In this document: piece after piece, positions 24,512 to 33,541 of the stretch | How positions within the stretch are numbered: the first letter of the stretch is position 1 | Layout of the letters: every line of letters starts with the position of its first letter | Source of the DNA: DATAGF01 sp963819845 | GTDB lineage: Bacteria > Actinomycetota > Thermoleophilia > Miltoncostaeales > Miltoncostaeaceae | DNA length: 64,000 bases | Direction of reading: 5' to 3' | NCBI GenBank assembly: GCA_963819845.1 | Contig: CAWFXQ010000013.1 | Location: forward strand, 62,001-126,000 | Program-made: the position numbers and the translations under genes | Notes under the pieces: generated by a model | Databases searched by the model: none | What the model was told of the DNA's origin: nothing | Seen by the model: the letters and a program-made list of their open reading frames with translations, nothing else

Positions 24512-25669
24512 GTGATGCGCCGGCCCGGACGACGGCACGGCGGCGACGCCCCGGTGCCGGCGGAGGCCCCGCGGGCTCCGGCCCCGCTCCCCGCCGGCGC
24601 GATGGAGCGGCTTTTCGTGGCGCCGCGGTGGCTGCGGTCGCTGGGGCGGACGTCATGGTTGATCGTGGGCATCGCCGGCGTCCTCCTCGGGCTCGTCTGG
24701 ATCCTCGGCATCACCTCGACGATCGTCGAGCCGCTGGTGGCGGGCGGCGTCGTGGCCGCGGTGGCCTCGCCGGGCGTCGCCTGGCTCGCGCGCCACCGCG
24801 TCCCGCGGGCGGCCGGCGCCGGCCTGATGCTGCTCGCCCTGGTGGCGATCGGCGTCCTCATCGCCCTGCTCGTGCTGGGCGGCATCGTGGAGCAGTCGGC
24901 CCAGATCGAGGCCTCGGCCGACAAGGCCCTCGCCACGATCGAGGGCTGGGCCAACGACGCCGACGCCGGGGGGACCTCCGGGGCCGCGCAGGACATCACG
25001 AGCGCCGTGACCGCGTCGGGCGGCACCCTCCTCGAGGGCGTCGCGGACGGGATCGAAGGCCTCACCTCGCTGGCCTTCTTCCTCTCGTTCACCGTCTTCA
25101 GCCTCTTCTTCCTGTTGAAGGACGGCCCGGCGATCAAGCGCTTCGCCGACCGCCACCTGGGCGTGCCGGTGCCGATCGCGACCGTCGTGACCAGCGAGGT
25201 GCTCGGATCGCTGCGGAAGTACTTCCTCGGCGTGACGATCGTGGCCGCGTTCAACGCGGTCGTGGTCGGCGGCGGGGCGCTGATCCTCGGGGTCCCCCTG
25301 GCGGGGACGATCGCCGTCGTCACCTTCGTCACGGCCTACATCCCCTTCATCGGCGCCTTCGTCTCCGGCGCCTTCGCGGTGCTCATCGCGCTCGGCACGG
25401 AGGGATCCACGACGGCGCTGCTGATGCTCGTCATCGTGATCCTCGCGAACGGCGCGCTGCAGCAGGTGGTGCAGCCGATCGCCTTCGGCGCGACGCTCGA
25501 CCTCAACCCCCTCGCGGTCCTGGTCGTGACGATCGCGGCCGGGAGCCTCTTCGGCATGGTCGGGCTGATCCTGGCGGCGCCGCTGACGTCGGCGGCGGTC
25601 CACGTGAGCCGCAGGCTCGCCCTCGCGCGCGCCGGCGATCCCCGCCCGCCGCCCGCGCAGCCGGGCTGA
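24512..25669 (+). CDS. AI-2E family transporter
   Basis: A 385-residue membrane protein of the AI-2E (TqsA/PerM-like) family. It has paired N-terminal helices (about 48-90), a further helix near 105-125, a soluble loop (SADKALATIEGWANDADAG), then LSFTVFSLFFLLKDGP and the conserved C-terminal run of helices including PLAGTIAVVTFVTAYIPFIG. Family members export autoinducer-2 or act as Na+/H+ antiporters; the substrate here is unknown. Start at GTG 24512, immediately followed by ATG, 21 bases after the channel gene. Confidence 0.9.
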   Translation: MMRRPGRRHGGDAPVPAEAPRAPAPLPAGAMERLFVAPRWLRSLGRTSWLIVGIAGVLLGLVWILGITSTIVEPLVAGGVVAAVASPGVAWLARHRVPRAAGAGLMLLALVAIGVLIALLVLGGIVEQSAQIEASADKALATIEGWANDADAGGTSGAAQDITSAVTASGGTLLEGVADGIEGLTSLAFFLSFTVFSLFFLLKDGPAIKRFADRHLGVPVPIATVVTSEVLGSLRKYFLGVTIVAAFNAVVVGGGALILGVPLAGTIAVVTFVTAYIPFIGAFVSGAFAVLIALGTEGSTTALLMLVIVILANGALQQVVQPIAFGATLDLNPLAVLVVTIAAGSLFGMVGLILAAPLTSAAVHVSRRLALARAGDPRPPPAQPG

Positions 25670-25671
25670 GG

Positions 25672-27669
25672 TCAGGCCCCGGGCGCTCCCGGCTCCTTCT
25701 GCAGCATCGCCCGCCAGCCCGCCAGCAGCGCGTGGACCGACTCGGCGCCGGAGACGCGCCCCTCAGGGGGCGGGAAGCCCGCCGGGTGCATGATGAAGGG
25801 CCGCGTCTGGGGGCCGCCCATGCCTCCGTGGAAGGAGATCAGCTCCTCGAAGGCGCAGCCCTCGTCCAGCTCGGGGTCGTAGAAGCTGTTGACCATGATG
25901 TCGGCGACGTGGGGGAAGCCGTCCGCGCGAAGCAGGTGCTCCGCCGCGGTGGGCGACAAGGGCGCCAGCGGGTCCTCGCCCACGACCCGCCCGCTCGCCA
26001 GGTGGCGCTCGCCCGCGCTCCCCAGGGCGAGCGGGCCGTGCTCGCGGGAGCGCACCAGCAGGAACCCGACGTGGGGGTGAGCGCGGAGCGCCGGGATGAG
26101 CTCCGGGTGGCGCTCGTCGATCTCCTCGCGGGTGAGCCGCTCGGGGCGCTCCATCAGGTAGATCAGGCCGAGGTTCCCCGAGCCCAGGACGACCACGTCG
26201 CCGCCGACCTCGTCGCCGGGCTCCGCTTCCTGGGGCGCCCGCCCGGTGGCCTCGCCGATGGCATGGCCGACCGCGGTGTCGTTCTCGTCGCCGGCCTTGA
26301 TCGGGGCCACGGTGCCCGACGACAGCGAGCGCCGCACCAGGTCCTCCAGCCCGTAGCCGTTGCGCTGGAGGAAGGTGGCTCCCTGGGTCTGGCCGTGGTC
26401 GGAGAGGACCACGATCTCGTAGGGGCGGGGCGCGTAGGGACGGGCGCGGTCGATGCGGCCGAACTGCTGGTCGAGCTTGCGCAGGGCCTCGAGCGTGTCG
26501 GCCCGCTCGAGGCCCGAGTGGTGCGCCACCTCGTCGTAGGAGGCGAAGGTGGCGTAGACGGCGGGGCGGCCGGCCATCATGTCGGTGAGCACGCCGTGGA
26601 CGACCAGGTCGCGCACGGCGACGCACATGGCCGCGCGCAGCAACGGGTAGACGCCCCCGCGGTGCCCGCGCGGGCGCACGTCGCGCCGGGCCGCCCGGAG
26701 CGCGGCGGTCCACTCCAGGAGCACCTCCCAGACCACCAGGACCAGCGTGCGCGTGACGTTGAAGCCGTTGGCGTAGAAGGCGCGATAGCCCGGGTTGGCG
26801 CTCTTCTCGGCCTCGACCCGGCTGACGGTGAGGATGGTCTCGTCGGCCTCGCCCGAGAGGAGGTTGCCGCGGCTGGCCCCGCCGCCGGCCAGCAGGCCCC
26901 TCCCGGTGGCGTGCCGCCGCTCGATCTCGGCGCAGTCGGCCGGGGCCGAGCAGGTCATCATGCGCCCGGTCGGCTTCTCGACCCAGCGGAACGCGGGGAT
27001 GTCGTGGTTGGAGCCGAGCAGGATGCCCGCCTGGCTGGCGCCCGTCTGGGACGAGAGGTCCGTCTCCCACTCCACCAGGCGGTGGGTGTCATCGTGGAGC
27101 CAGCGGGCCATCTCGGGCGCGCTGCCGTCGCGCATCGCGCGCCGCAGCACCGGGAGTGAGAGGCCGTCGATCTCGAGGAAGACGATGCCCGGCGTCGCCG
27201 TCCGCGTCGTCCCCGACGTGCGGGCGGCGATGCGCTGCACGACGCGCAGGTCGTAGGCGTCGTCGTCGTTGGTGCCGAAAACCACCTCGAGCACGATGCC
27301 CACGGCGGAGGCGACCAGCGCCGCGAGCAGGGCCCAGCCGAAGGCGTCGACCTGCAGCGCCTCCGGGGCGATGTGGGCCGCGAGCTCCAGCAGCAGCGCG
27401 TCCGCGAGCAGGACCAGGATGAAGGTCAGCCCGACGGTGTAGGGCAGCCGCAGGGCCGCGATCAGCGGGGGCAGGAGTGCGTTGAGGATCCCGATCAGGC
27501 CCGCGGCCAGCACGGCTCCCCAGAAGCCGGTGATGTGGACCCCCGGGACGATCGCGGCCGCGCCCAGCAGGGCCAGCGCCGAGACCAGCCACGAGATCAC
27601 GAGCCGCACCGGCCGCAGGCGGGGCCGCTGCGGCGCCCAGACCGCCCGGTCGCGGCCGGGCTCCGTCAC
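25672..27669 (-). CDS. phage-holin-family membrane domain fused to alkaline-phosphatase-fold protein
   Basis: A 665-residue protein. Residues about 20-130 hold four transmembrane helices of the PF04020 'phage holin family IV' type (SALALLGAAAIVPGVHITGF, GLIGILNALLPPLIAALRLP). The rest is an alkaline-phosphatase/phosphodiesterase superfamily domain. Metal-binding residues are likely in VFLEIDGLSLPVL, SSQTGASQAG, VLSDHGQTQGATF and ISFHGGMGG. The probable product is a membrane-anchored phosphohydrolase. GTG 27669 overlaps the upstream gene's stop. The topology and substrate (lipid, teichoic-acid or nucleotide phosphate) are not known. Confidence 0.87.
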   Translation of the reverse strand: MTEPGRDRAVWAPQRPRLRPVRLVISWLVSALALLGAAAIVPGVHITGFWGAVLAAGLIGILNALLPPLIAALRLPYTVGLTFILVLLADALLLELAAHIAPEALQVDAFGWALLAALVASAVGIVLEVVFGTNDDDAYDLRVVQRIAARTSGTTRTATPGIVFLEIDGLSLPVLRRAMRDGSAPEMARWLHDDTHRLVEWETDLSSQTGASQAGILLGSNHDIPAFRWVEKPTGRMMTCSAPADCAEIERRHATGRGLLAGGGASRGNLLSGEADETILTVSRVEAEKSANPGYRAFYANGFNVTRTLVLVVWEVLLEWTAALRAARRDVRPRGHRGGVYPLLRAAMCVAVRDLVVHGVLTDMMAGRPAVYATFASYDEVAHHSGLERADTLEALRKLDQQFGRIDRARPYAPRPYEIVVLSDHGQTQGATFLQRNGYGLEDLVRRSLSSGTVAPIKAGDENDTAVGHAIGEATGRAPQEAEPGDEVGGDVVVLGSGNLGLIYLMERPERLTREEIDERHPELIPALRAHPHVGFLLVRSREHGPLALGSAGERHLASGRVVGEDPLAPLSPTAAEHLLRADGFPHVADIMVNSFYDPELDEGCAFEELISFHGGMGGPQTRPFIMHPAGFPPPEGRVSGAESVHALLAGWRAMLQKEPGAPGA

Positions 27670-28292
27670 AGGCTCACGGGGAAGGTGACGAGCCAGGCGA
27701 ACGCGCCCAGGAAGACCGCCCAGCCCATGGCGATGACGGTCACGCGGATGCGGAACACCTGCAGCCGGGCGCCGATGCCCGCCAGCGCCAGGGAGGTGGC
27801 GAAGAGCACGACCGCCAGAACGTAGCGGTTGGCGTGCTCGACATCGACCTTCACCTGCTCGCCGGCCGCCGCCGCCTCGCCCTCGAGGGCGTCGGCGTCC
27901 TCGAGCGCCTGGAGCCGGTACTCGGGCAGCGCGAAGGGCGTCGGGGCCGCCTCGGGGTTGGTCAGCGGCCGCGACGCCCCCCAGCGCTCGAAGGCGGGCC
28001 GGAACTCGTCGCGGAACCGCTGCCGGTAGAAGGCCGCCAGCTCGTCCTCGCCCCGGGCGTAGGCGTCGGCCCACGCCGTGAAGGTCGCCACGTCGATCTG
28101 AACCTGCCGGTTGGCCAGCCCCGAGGCGCGGGCCGACTCCACCCGCGTCGCCGTCGCCCGCCCCGACGCGAGCGCCTGCTCACCGTGCCATTGGGAGGAC
28201 TGGTACCCCGACCAGGCGGTCGCGACCGCCGCCAGGGCGAGCAGGACCGTCGCCGCGATCTCGACCAGCAGTTCCCGGCGCCCGGCGGTCAC
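27666..28292 (-). CDS. membrane protein of unknown function
   Basis: A 208-residue protein with one N-terminal helix (about 7-25) and two C-terminal helices (about 150-205). Between them lies a soluble region with WSGYQSSQWHGEQALAS and a Glu/Ala-rich helical part. The arrangement is common in actinobacterial 'DUF4337-like' membrane proteins, but I cannot assign a family firmly. GTG 28292 overlaps the upstream gene by four bases and its stop overlaps the phosphatase start, so all three genes are coupled. Confidence 0.75.
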   Translation of the reverse strand: MTAGRRELLVEIAATVLLALAAVATAWSGYQSSQWHGEQALASGRATATRVESARASGLANRQVQIDVATFTAWADAYARGEDELAAFYRQRFRDEFRPAFERWGASRPLTNPEAAPTPFALPEYRLQALEDADALEGEAAAAGEQVKVDVEHANRYVLAVVLFATSLALAGIGARLQVFRIRVTVIAMGWAVFLGAFAWLVTFPVSL

Positions 28293-29119
28293 GCCGGCCG
28301 CGGCGCGCCGCGCGCGTCGCAGGGCGGCCGCACGTCGGCGCCGATCGCCGCGCCCCCCTCCCGCATCAGGACCAGCGCCCGCTCCATCGCGGTGGGTTGG
28401 AGGCCGACGGCATGGGGCTGGAAGGGGCGGTCCAGGAACGCCACCAGCGCCAGCGAGGCCGCGACCACCGCCACCACCGAGCCGATCTGGAGGCCCTGCA
28501 CCAGCGCCCGCTCGCCGCTGTCGGCGAAGAAGAGCATGAAGGCGAAGAGGAGCCCCGCCGCCAGGAAGAGCACCACCCAGAGCGGCGTGGGGATGACCCC
28601 CTCGGCGCCGTGGAGGCGGTCCTGGCGGGCCAGCTCGCGCTCGCCGGTCCGGTCGAGCCACTTGTCGTAGGCCGCCTGCTCGGAGGCGGTGAGCGGCTCG
28701 GTGACCCGGAGCGTGCGGAACAGCGCCAGGCCCCACGGATTGATGGAGTCGCCGCCTGTGCCGTCCTCCATGCGGGGCCACTCCTGCTCGACCACGTAGC
28801 GCGCATAGCAGACCAGCTCGCCCGAGAGGTCGGCGCGGACGGCGGCCGGGAGGAGCTGGGCGGCCTCGAACTGCTGGACCACCGCGCGCGCCTCGCTCTC
28901 GGCGCCGCTGCGCGAGGTGTCGAAGCTCTCGAAGGCGAGGAACACCACGAAGCCGATCAGGATGGCGATGCTCGTCGCCAGCACGCCGAAGAAGCCCGCC
29001 GCCCGGTCCCCGTCGGCGAAGTAGCCGCCCTCCGGCGCCCGCCGCCGAACGAGCAGCAGGGCGGCGACGGCGACGGCGGTCGCGACGACCGTCAGCACGA
29101 TCGCGAGCGGGACGGTCAT
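28289..29119 (-). CDS. DUF4239-like membrane protein
   Basis: A 276-residue membrane protein with two N-terminal helices (about 4-22 and 45-65) and two C-terminal helices (about 178-198 and 208-230), separated by a large soluble loop. This pattern and the motif GFVVFLAFESFDTSRSGAE fit the bestrophin-like DUF4239 family. First gene of a three-gene operon with the membrane protein and the holin-phosphatase. Function unknown. Confidence 0.75.
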   Translation of the reverse strand: MTVPLAIVLTVVATAVAVAALLLVRRRAPEGGYFADGDRAAGFFGVLATSIAILIGFVVFLAFESFDTSRSGAESEARAVVQQFEAAQLLPAAVRADLSGELVCYARYVVEQEWPRMEDGTGGDSINPWGLALFRTLRVTEPLTASEQAAYDKWLDRTGERELARQDRLHGAEGVIPTPLWVVLFLAAGLLFAFMLFFADSGERALVQGLQIGSVVAVVAASLALVAFLDRPFQPHAVGLQPTAMERALVLMREGGAAIGADVRPPCDARGAPRPA

Positions 29120-29244
29120 GGGCCTCCGGGCTCGGGTCGAGGTCGGGCGCGACTATCTCAGCCGGGCAGGACGGCCTCGCGCATCCTCCCGATCGGATGA
29201 CGGGATAGGCTGGCCGCGCTGTCACGCGAACCGGAGGCGGGACG

Positions 29245-30639
29245 ATGGCGGTCCACGGGGTGGGCACGGGGTCCGGCGGCGAGATCTACGCGTCCAGCGA
29301 CTCAACACAGCGGGTGCCGAGGGACCGGATGGCCGAGGACGAGTGGGAGCCGCGGCACGCCCACCGCCTGATCCGCGACGAGCTGCTGGTCGAGGGCAAC
29401 GCGCGCCTCAACCTCGCGACGTTCACCCAGACCTGGATCGAGCCCGAGGCGGTCGCGCTGCTCGTCGAGACCTACGACAAGAACATGATCGACAAGGACG
29501 AGTACCCGCAGACCGCCGAGATCGAGCGCCGCTGCGTGAACATCATCGCCGGCCTCTGGAACGCGCCCGACGCGATCGACGCGGACCCCGCGACGGCCCC
29601 GGTCGGCACCTCCACCACCGGCTCGAGCGAGGCGTGCATGCTCGGCGGCATGGCCCTGCAGCGGGCCTGGCGCGCGCGCCGCCGGGCGGCCGGCGAGAGC
29701 GCCGACCGGCCCAACATCGTCATGGGCTCGAACGTCCAGGTCTGCTGGCACAAGTTCGCCCGCTACTGGGACGTCGAGCAGCGGCTCGTGCCGGTGGAGG
29801 GCGAGCGGTACGCGATGAACGCCGAGGAGGCCGTGGCCCGCTGCGACGAGAACACGATCGGCGTGGTGCCCGTCCTCGGCTCCACCTTCACGGGCGAGTA
29901 CGAGCCCGTCGCGGAGATCAGCGCCGCACTCGACGACCTCCAGGCCGGCAGCGGGCTGGACGTGCCGATCCACGTGGACGCCGCCAGCGGGGGCTTCGTC
30001 GCGCCCTTCATCCAGCCGGACCTCGTCTGGGACTTCCGGCTGCCGCGCGTCAAGTCGATCAACGCCTCGGGCCACAAGTACGGCCTCGCGCCCCTCGGGG
30101 TGGGGTGGGTGGTCTGGCGCGATGCGGCCGCCCTGCCCGAGGAGCTGGTCTTCCACGTCAACTACCTGGGCGGCGACATGCCCGTCTTCGCGATCAACTT
30201 CTCGCGGCCCGGCAGCCAGGTGATCGCGCAGTACTACAACTTCGTCCGGCTGGGTCGGTCGGGCTATCGGCGGCTCCAGCAGAACGCCCAGGACGTCGCG
30301 CTCTACCTGGCCGACCAGATCGAGGCCATGGGGCCGTTCCGGATGCTGACCCGGGGCAACGACCTGCCCGTGCTGTCGTGGACGATGGCCGACGGCGCCA
30401 ACTTCACGGTCTTCGAGCTGTCCGACGCCCTGCGCAGCTATGGGTGGCAGGTGCCGGCGTACACGATGCCGGAGGACCTCCAGGACCTGGCGATCTGCCG
30501 CATCGTGGTGCGGCACGGACTGCGCATGGACCTCGCCGACCTGTTCCTCGCCGACATGCGGAAGGTCCTCGACCGCTTCGCCGCCGAGCCCGAGCGGACC
30601 CCCACCACGACCGCGCCGGCCGGCTTCTCGCACGCGTAG
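29245..30639 (+). CDS. gadB: glutamate decarboxylase
   Basis: A 464-residue PLP enzyme converting glutamate to GABA and CO2 while consuming a proton. The PLP site is SINASGHKYG (Lys at about 277), preceded by HVDAASGGF. Other family marks are TGSSEACMLGGMALQ and VNYLGGDMPVFAINFSRPGS. Length and layout match bacterial GadA/GadB. ATG 29245 follows a GGAGGCGGG ribosome site, and TAGGCT at 29206-29211 is a possible -10 box. No antiporter GadC is adjacent, so a link to acid resistance is only possible. Confidence 0.95.
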   Translation: MAVHGVGTGSGGEIYASSDSTQRVPRDRMAEDEWEPRHAHRLIRDELLVEGNARLNLATFTQTWIEPEAVALLVETYDKNMIDKDEYPQTAEIERRCVNIIAGLWNAPDAIDADPATAPVGTSTTGSSEACMLGGMALQRAWRARRRAAGESADRPNIVMGSNVQVCWHKFARYWDVEQRLVPVEGERYAMNAEEAVARCDENTIGVVPVLGSTFTGEYEPVAEISAALDDLQAGSGLDVPIHVDAASGGFVAPFIQPDLVWDFRLPRVKSINASGHKYGLAPLGVGWVVWRDAAALPEELVFHVNYLGGDMPVFAINFSRPGSQVIAQYYNFVRLGRSGYRRLQQNAQDVALYLADQIEAMGPFRMLTRGNDLPVLSWTMADGANFTVFELSDALRSYGWQVPAYTMPEDLQDLAICRIVVRHGLRMDLADLFLADMRKVLDRFAAEPERTPTTTAPAGFSHA

Positions 30640-30651
30640 CGGCCCGCCGCC

Positions 30652-31275
30652 GTGCGGCTGCGGTTGCTCGATTGGTGGATCGGCCTGCTGTTCGCCATCG
30701 GGTCGGCCTGCTTCGCCCTCGGCGCCTTCCCGGGCCTGGCGTCGCGGGCCGCCCCCACCGCGGTGGGGGTCACCTTCTTCGTCGGGTCGCTGTTCTTCAC
30801 CAGCGCCGCCGGCCTGCAGCTCCTGCAGGCCCTGCGCGAGCGCGGCGCGACCGCGTTCCTCGACCGCGTGGCGAGCGCCGTGCAGTTCGCCGGGACGCTG
30901 TTCTTCAACTGGACGACCCTGTCGTCGCTCAACGAGGCCCTCGACACGCAGGAGCAGATCCGGCGCGTCTGGGCCCCCGACGCCCTCGGGTCGATCTGCT
31001 TCCTGGTGGCCAGCTACGTGGCCGTGGTGGCGGTCTGCGGGCGCCCGTGGTGCCGCCGCCGCGGCGACACGCCGTGGCGCATCGCCGCCCTCAACCTGCT
31101 CGGCTCGGTCTTCTTCGGGATCTCGGCGATGACGTCGTTCATCGTCCCCTCCACCGGCGACGTGCTCGACGCCGACGCCACCAACGCGACCACGTTCCTC
31201 GGGGCGGTGTGCTTCCTGGTGGGCGGCGTGCTCCTGATGCCCCGTGCCGGGCGCTCACTCGCCGTCCAGGGGTAG
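30652..31275 (+). CDS. integral membrane protein of unknown function
   Basis: A 207-residue protein with about five to six hydrophobic helices (for example WWIGLLFAIGSACFALGAFP, SICFLVASYVAVVAVCG and ATTFLGAVCFLVGGVLLM). No known catalytic motif. Its start lies 12 bases after the glutamate decarboxylase stop, so the two are probably co-transcribed. Its 3' end overlaps the convergent MBL gene by 21 bases. I do not recognise the family. Confidence 0.75.
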   Translation: MRLRLLDWWIGLLFAIGSACFALGAFPGLASRAAPTAVGVTFFVGSLFFTSAAGLQLLQALRERGATAFLDRVASAVQFAGTLFFNWTTLSSLNEALDTQEQIRRVWAPDALGSICFLVASYVAVVAVCGRPWCRRRGDTPWRIAALNLLGSVFFGISAMTSFIVPSTGDVLDADATNATTFLGAVCFLVGGVLLMPRAGRSLAVQG

Positions 31276-32034
31276 ACCGTCGCCGGGCGACAGCACGACC
31301 ACCTCGACCTCCGGGGCGACCTGGGCGGCGCGCCGCGCGAAGCGGAGCGGCGGATCGGCCAGGAAAGCCGGTGAGGCGCGGCGCACGGTGCCGGTGGGCG
31401 CGTACGTCCCCCAGTGGATCGGCACGGCGCGCCGGGGCCGCAGCAGGGCCAGGCTCCGCGCCCCGGAGTCCGGGTCGAGGTGGCCGTCGCCGAGCGTGGG
31501 GCCCCAGCCCCACACGGGGATGAGCGCGAGGTCGAGGGCGGGGGACGCCAGCTCGGCCATCCCGTCGAAGAGGTCGGTGTCGCCCGGGAAGTAGACCCGG
31601 CGGCTGCCGGTCACCGTGTACCCGAGCGCCGCCGACGCGGGCAGGCCCGGCGCCCGGCGACCGTCGTGCTCTGCGGGCACCGCCCGCACGCGCAGCGCCC
31701 CCACGACCACCTCGTCGCCCGCGTCGACCTCGACCGCGCCGGCCCGCAGCGCGCGCGGCAGCCAGCGCACCGCCCCCCGGGGCGCCACCACCACGCCCGG
31801 CGCGAGGCGGCGCAGCGACGAGCCGTGCAGGTGGTCGAGGTGCAGGTGCGAGATCAGCACCGCGTCGACGCCCTCGGGCACCGCCGGCCGCGGCACCATC
31901 CGCCGCAGCGGGCCGACGAGGCCGGTGAGCAGCGGGTCGGTGACCAGGCGCACCCCGTCGAGGTCGATGACCGCGGTGGAGTGCCCCAGCCAGGTCGCCC
32001 GGTCGGGCCGGGGCTCATGGCGGGGCCCCGTCAG
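31255..32034 (-). CDS. MBL-fold metal-dependent hydrolase (UlaG/NAPE-PLD-like)
   Basis: A metallo-beta-lactamase-fold hydrolase. The metal motif SHLHLDHLHGS (HxHxDH) is present, with FPGDTDLF and PIHWGTY downstream, as in the UlaG/NAPE-PLD-like branch. From GTG 31953 it has 232 residues but lacks the first strand. The open frame upstream encodes RATWLGHSTAVIDLDGVRL, which belongs to the fold. The only start covering it is CTG 32034, giving 259 residues and a CTGA overlap with the upstream gene. Substrate unknown. Confidence 0.85.
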   Translation of the reverse strand: MTGPRHEPRPDRATWLGHSTAVIDLDGVRLVTDPLLTGLVGPLRRMVPRPAVPEGVDAVLISHLHLDHLHGSSLRRLAPGVVVAPRGAVRWLPRALRAGAVEVDAGDEVVVGALRVRAVPAEHDGRRAPGLPASAALGYTVTGSRRVYFPGDTDLFDGMAELASPALDLALIPVWGWGPTLGDGHLDPDSGARSLALLRPRRAVPIHWGTYAPTGTVRRASPAFLADPPLRFARRAAQVAPEVEVVVLSPGDGLPLDGE

Positions 32035-33032
32035 GGCGCGGCGAGCTGGTGGAGCATGCTGTTGGCGGCGCCGCGCTCGCCCCAGAACGCCGCCTGCGCC
32101 TCCCGTCCCCCGAACCGGTACGCGGCACCGGTGGTGAACGAGAGCGGGTCCCAGGTGCCGACGTCGCGCAGGGCGGCGCCCTCGGGGCCCTCCGACAGCA
32201 CCAGGTTGCTCTCGGCCGACCCCATGAAGTGGCCGACGTGGCTGGTCAGCCGCGCCACGGCCACGGCGCGGTGGCCGTCGGGGAGCGCGCGGGCGCCGCC
32301 CGCGGCGAGGCCCGCGTCCATCTCCGCCACGACGGCCTCGAGCGCCTCGGGGGCGTCGGCGGTCGCGAGCCCGGTGCAGGTGACGTAGCCGCGGGTCAGC
32401 ACCGGGTGGCGGGTCCCGGCCCCGGCGACGACCTCGATCTCGAAGGTCTGCCCCAGCAGCCCGCGGTCGCGCAGCGGCGTGAAGCGGCCGTGGTCGGAGC
32501 CGAAGTCGGGCCAGCGCGGCGGATCGCGCAGCCGCGCGAGCACCCGGGCCGCGTCGCCGGCCGGCACCGGCCGGTAGGTCTTCCAGACCCGCTCCCCGGG
32601 CGGGGCGGAGGGCGGCGTGAGCGCGCCGAGCCGCGAATGCGCCAGGCGGCTCTCGGGGCGGTAGGCGTCGCGGGCGGCCCGGTCGGCGAACACGATCCCC
32701 CAGCCGCGGCGGGCGGGATCGGCGTAGCCGGCGGCGAATCCGTGGCCCAGCAGGCGCTCGCCTCCCTCGAGCAGGTCATCGCGGGCGAGCCGGCCGCGGC
32801 CGCCGCGCCGCTCGAAGCGCCGCCCGAAGGCGCGGTGGAACGCCGGCAGGTCGGTCAGGTGCAGGCGCCGGCCGCCGGCGCGGTGCCACCGGCTGGTCAG
32901 GACGCAGAAGGCCAGGCGCAGGTCGTCAACGTCGCGCGCCTCCGGGTCGCGCGCGTAGTAGGCCGCGTTGAGGAAGTCGGTCACCCACGGGGCCGCGTCC
33001 AGGGCGGCGATCGAGGTCCCGGCCATGCGCAC
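32031..33032 (-). CDS. conserved protein of unknown function
   Basis: A 333-residue soluble protein I do not recognise. Possible landmarks are PWVTDFLNAAYYARD near the N-terminus, RRLHLTDLPAFHRAFG, KTYRPVPAGD, DFGSDHGRFTPLRDRGLLGQ and VAVARLTSHVGHFMGSAESN. No signal peptide or transmembrane segment. It lies 44 bases after the GNAT gene and overlaps the MBL gene start, so it is probably part of a three-gene operon with them. It could be an enzyme, but no catalytic set is evident. Confidence 0.75.
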   Translation of the reverse strand: MRMAGTSIAALDAAPWVTDFLNAAYYARDPEARDVDDLRLAFCVLTSRWHRAGGRRLHLTDLPAFHRAFGRRFERRGGRGRLARDDLLEGGERLLGHGFAAGYADPARRGWGIVFADRAARDAYRPESRLAHSRLGALTPPSAPPGERVWKTYRPVPAGDAARVLARLRDPPRWPDFGSDHGRFTPLRDRGLLGQTFEIEVVAGAGTRHPVLTRGYVTCTGLATADAPEALEAVVAEMDAGLAAGGARALPDGHRAVAVARLTSHVGHFMGSAESNLVLSEGPEGAALRDVGTWDPLSFTTGAAYRFGGREAQAAFWGERGAANSMLHQLAAP

Positions 33033-33076
33033 GAAGCGGACGGCCCGGCCCAGCGGCCCGGGGTCGGCCGCCGTGC

Positions 33077-33505
33077 TCAGCGGCGTGCCCGGATGAAGGC
33101 GGTGAGGCCGTACGAGGTCACGGGCACCAGGCCGAGCTTGCGGTAGAAGCCCTCCGCGCCCCGCTCAGCCACCAGCACCTGGTGGTGGAAGCGGTCGATC
33201 GGATAGTGGTCGAGGATCGCCTCGGCGAGGGTGCGGCCGATGCCGCGGCGCTGCCGCTCGGGGGCCACCAGGATGTCGGCGATGTAGACCGCGAAGGCCT
33301 CGTCGGACATGGCGCGCGCGAAGCCCACCACGCGCTCGTCCTCGACGGCCACGACCGAGAACGAGGACGTCTCGATCGCCGTGCGCAGCCGCTCCGGGTC
33401 GCTCGCGTGGGTCCAGCCGTGGGCCCGGTAGAGCGCGATGATCCCGGGGAAATCCTCGGTCACGTCCGCCGGGCGGATGACGACGGGTGGGCGGGTTGTG
33501 GTCAA
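33077..33505 (-). CDS. GNAT-family N-acetyltransferase
   Basis: A 142-residue single-domain acetyltransferase. The acetyl-CoA loop is APERQRRGIGRTLAE (about 91-105), and the C-terminal GFYRKLGLVPVTSYG strand-helix is typical. The start is placed at TTG 33505 because homology begins with VVIRPADVTEDFPGII and no ATG or GTG is suitably placed. Divergent from leuS with 36 bases between starts. Acceptor unknown. Confidence 0.85.
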   Translation of the reverse strand: MTTTRPPVVIRPADVTEDFPGIIALYRAHGWTHASDPERLRTAIETSSFSVVAVEDERVVGFARAMSDEAFAVYIADILVAPERQRRGIGRTLAEAILDHYPIDRFHHQVLVAERGAEGFYRKLGLVPVTSYGLTAFIRARR

Positions 33506-33528
33506 AAGGCCGTTCCCAAGGGGTGTGC

Positions 33529-33534
33529 GATACT
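33529..33534 (+). promoter_or_regulatory. -10 box upstream of leuS
   Basis: GATACT lies seven bases before the GTG start of leuS, with no Shine-Dalgarno sequence between. The following bases CGCCGG are shared with the deoC promoter region. Confidence 0.35.
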
Positions 33535-33541
33535 CGCCGGC

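Noticed and set aside
29118..31523. Long plus-strand open frame over gadB and its downstream membrane gene
   Set aside because: Shadow frame. The gadB frame has PLP motifs and a ribosome site; this one has only Arg/Pro-rich sequence.
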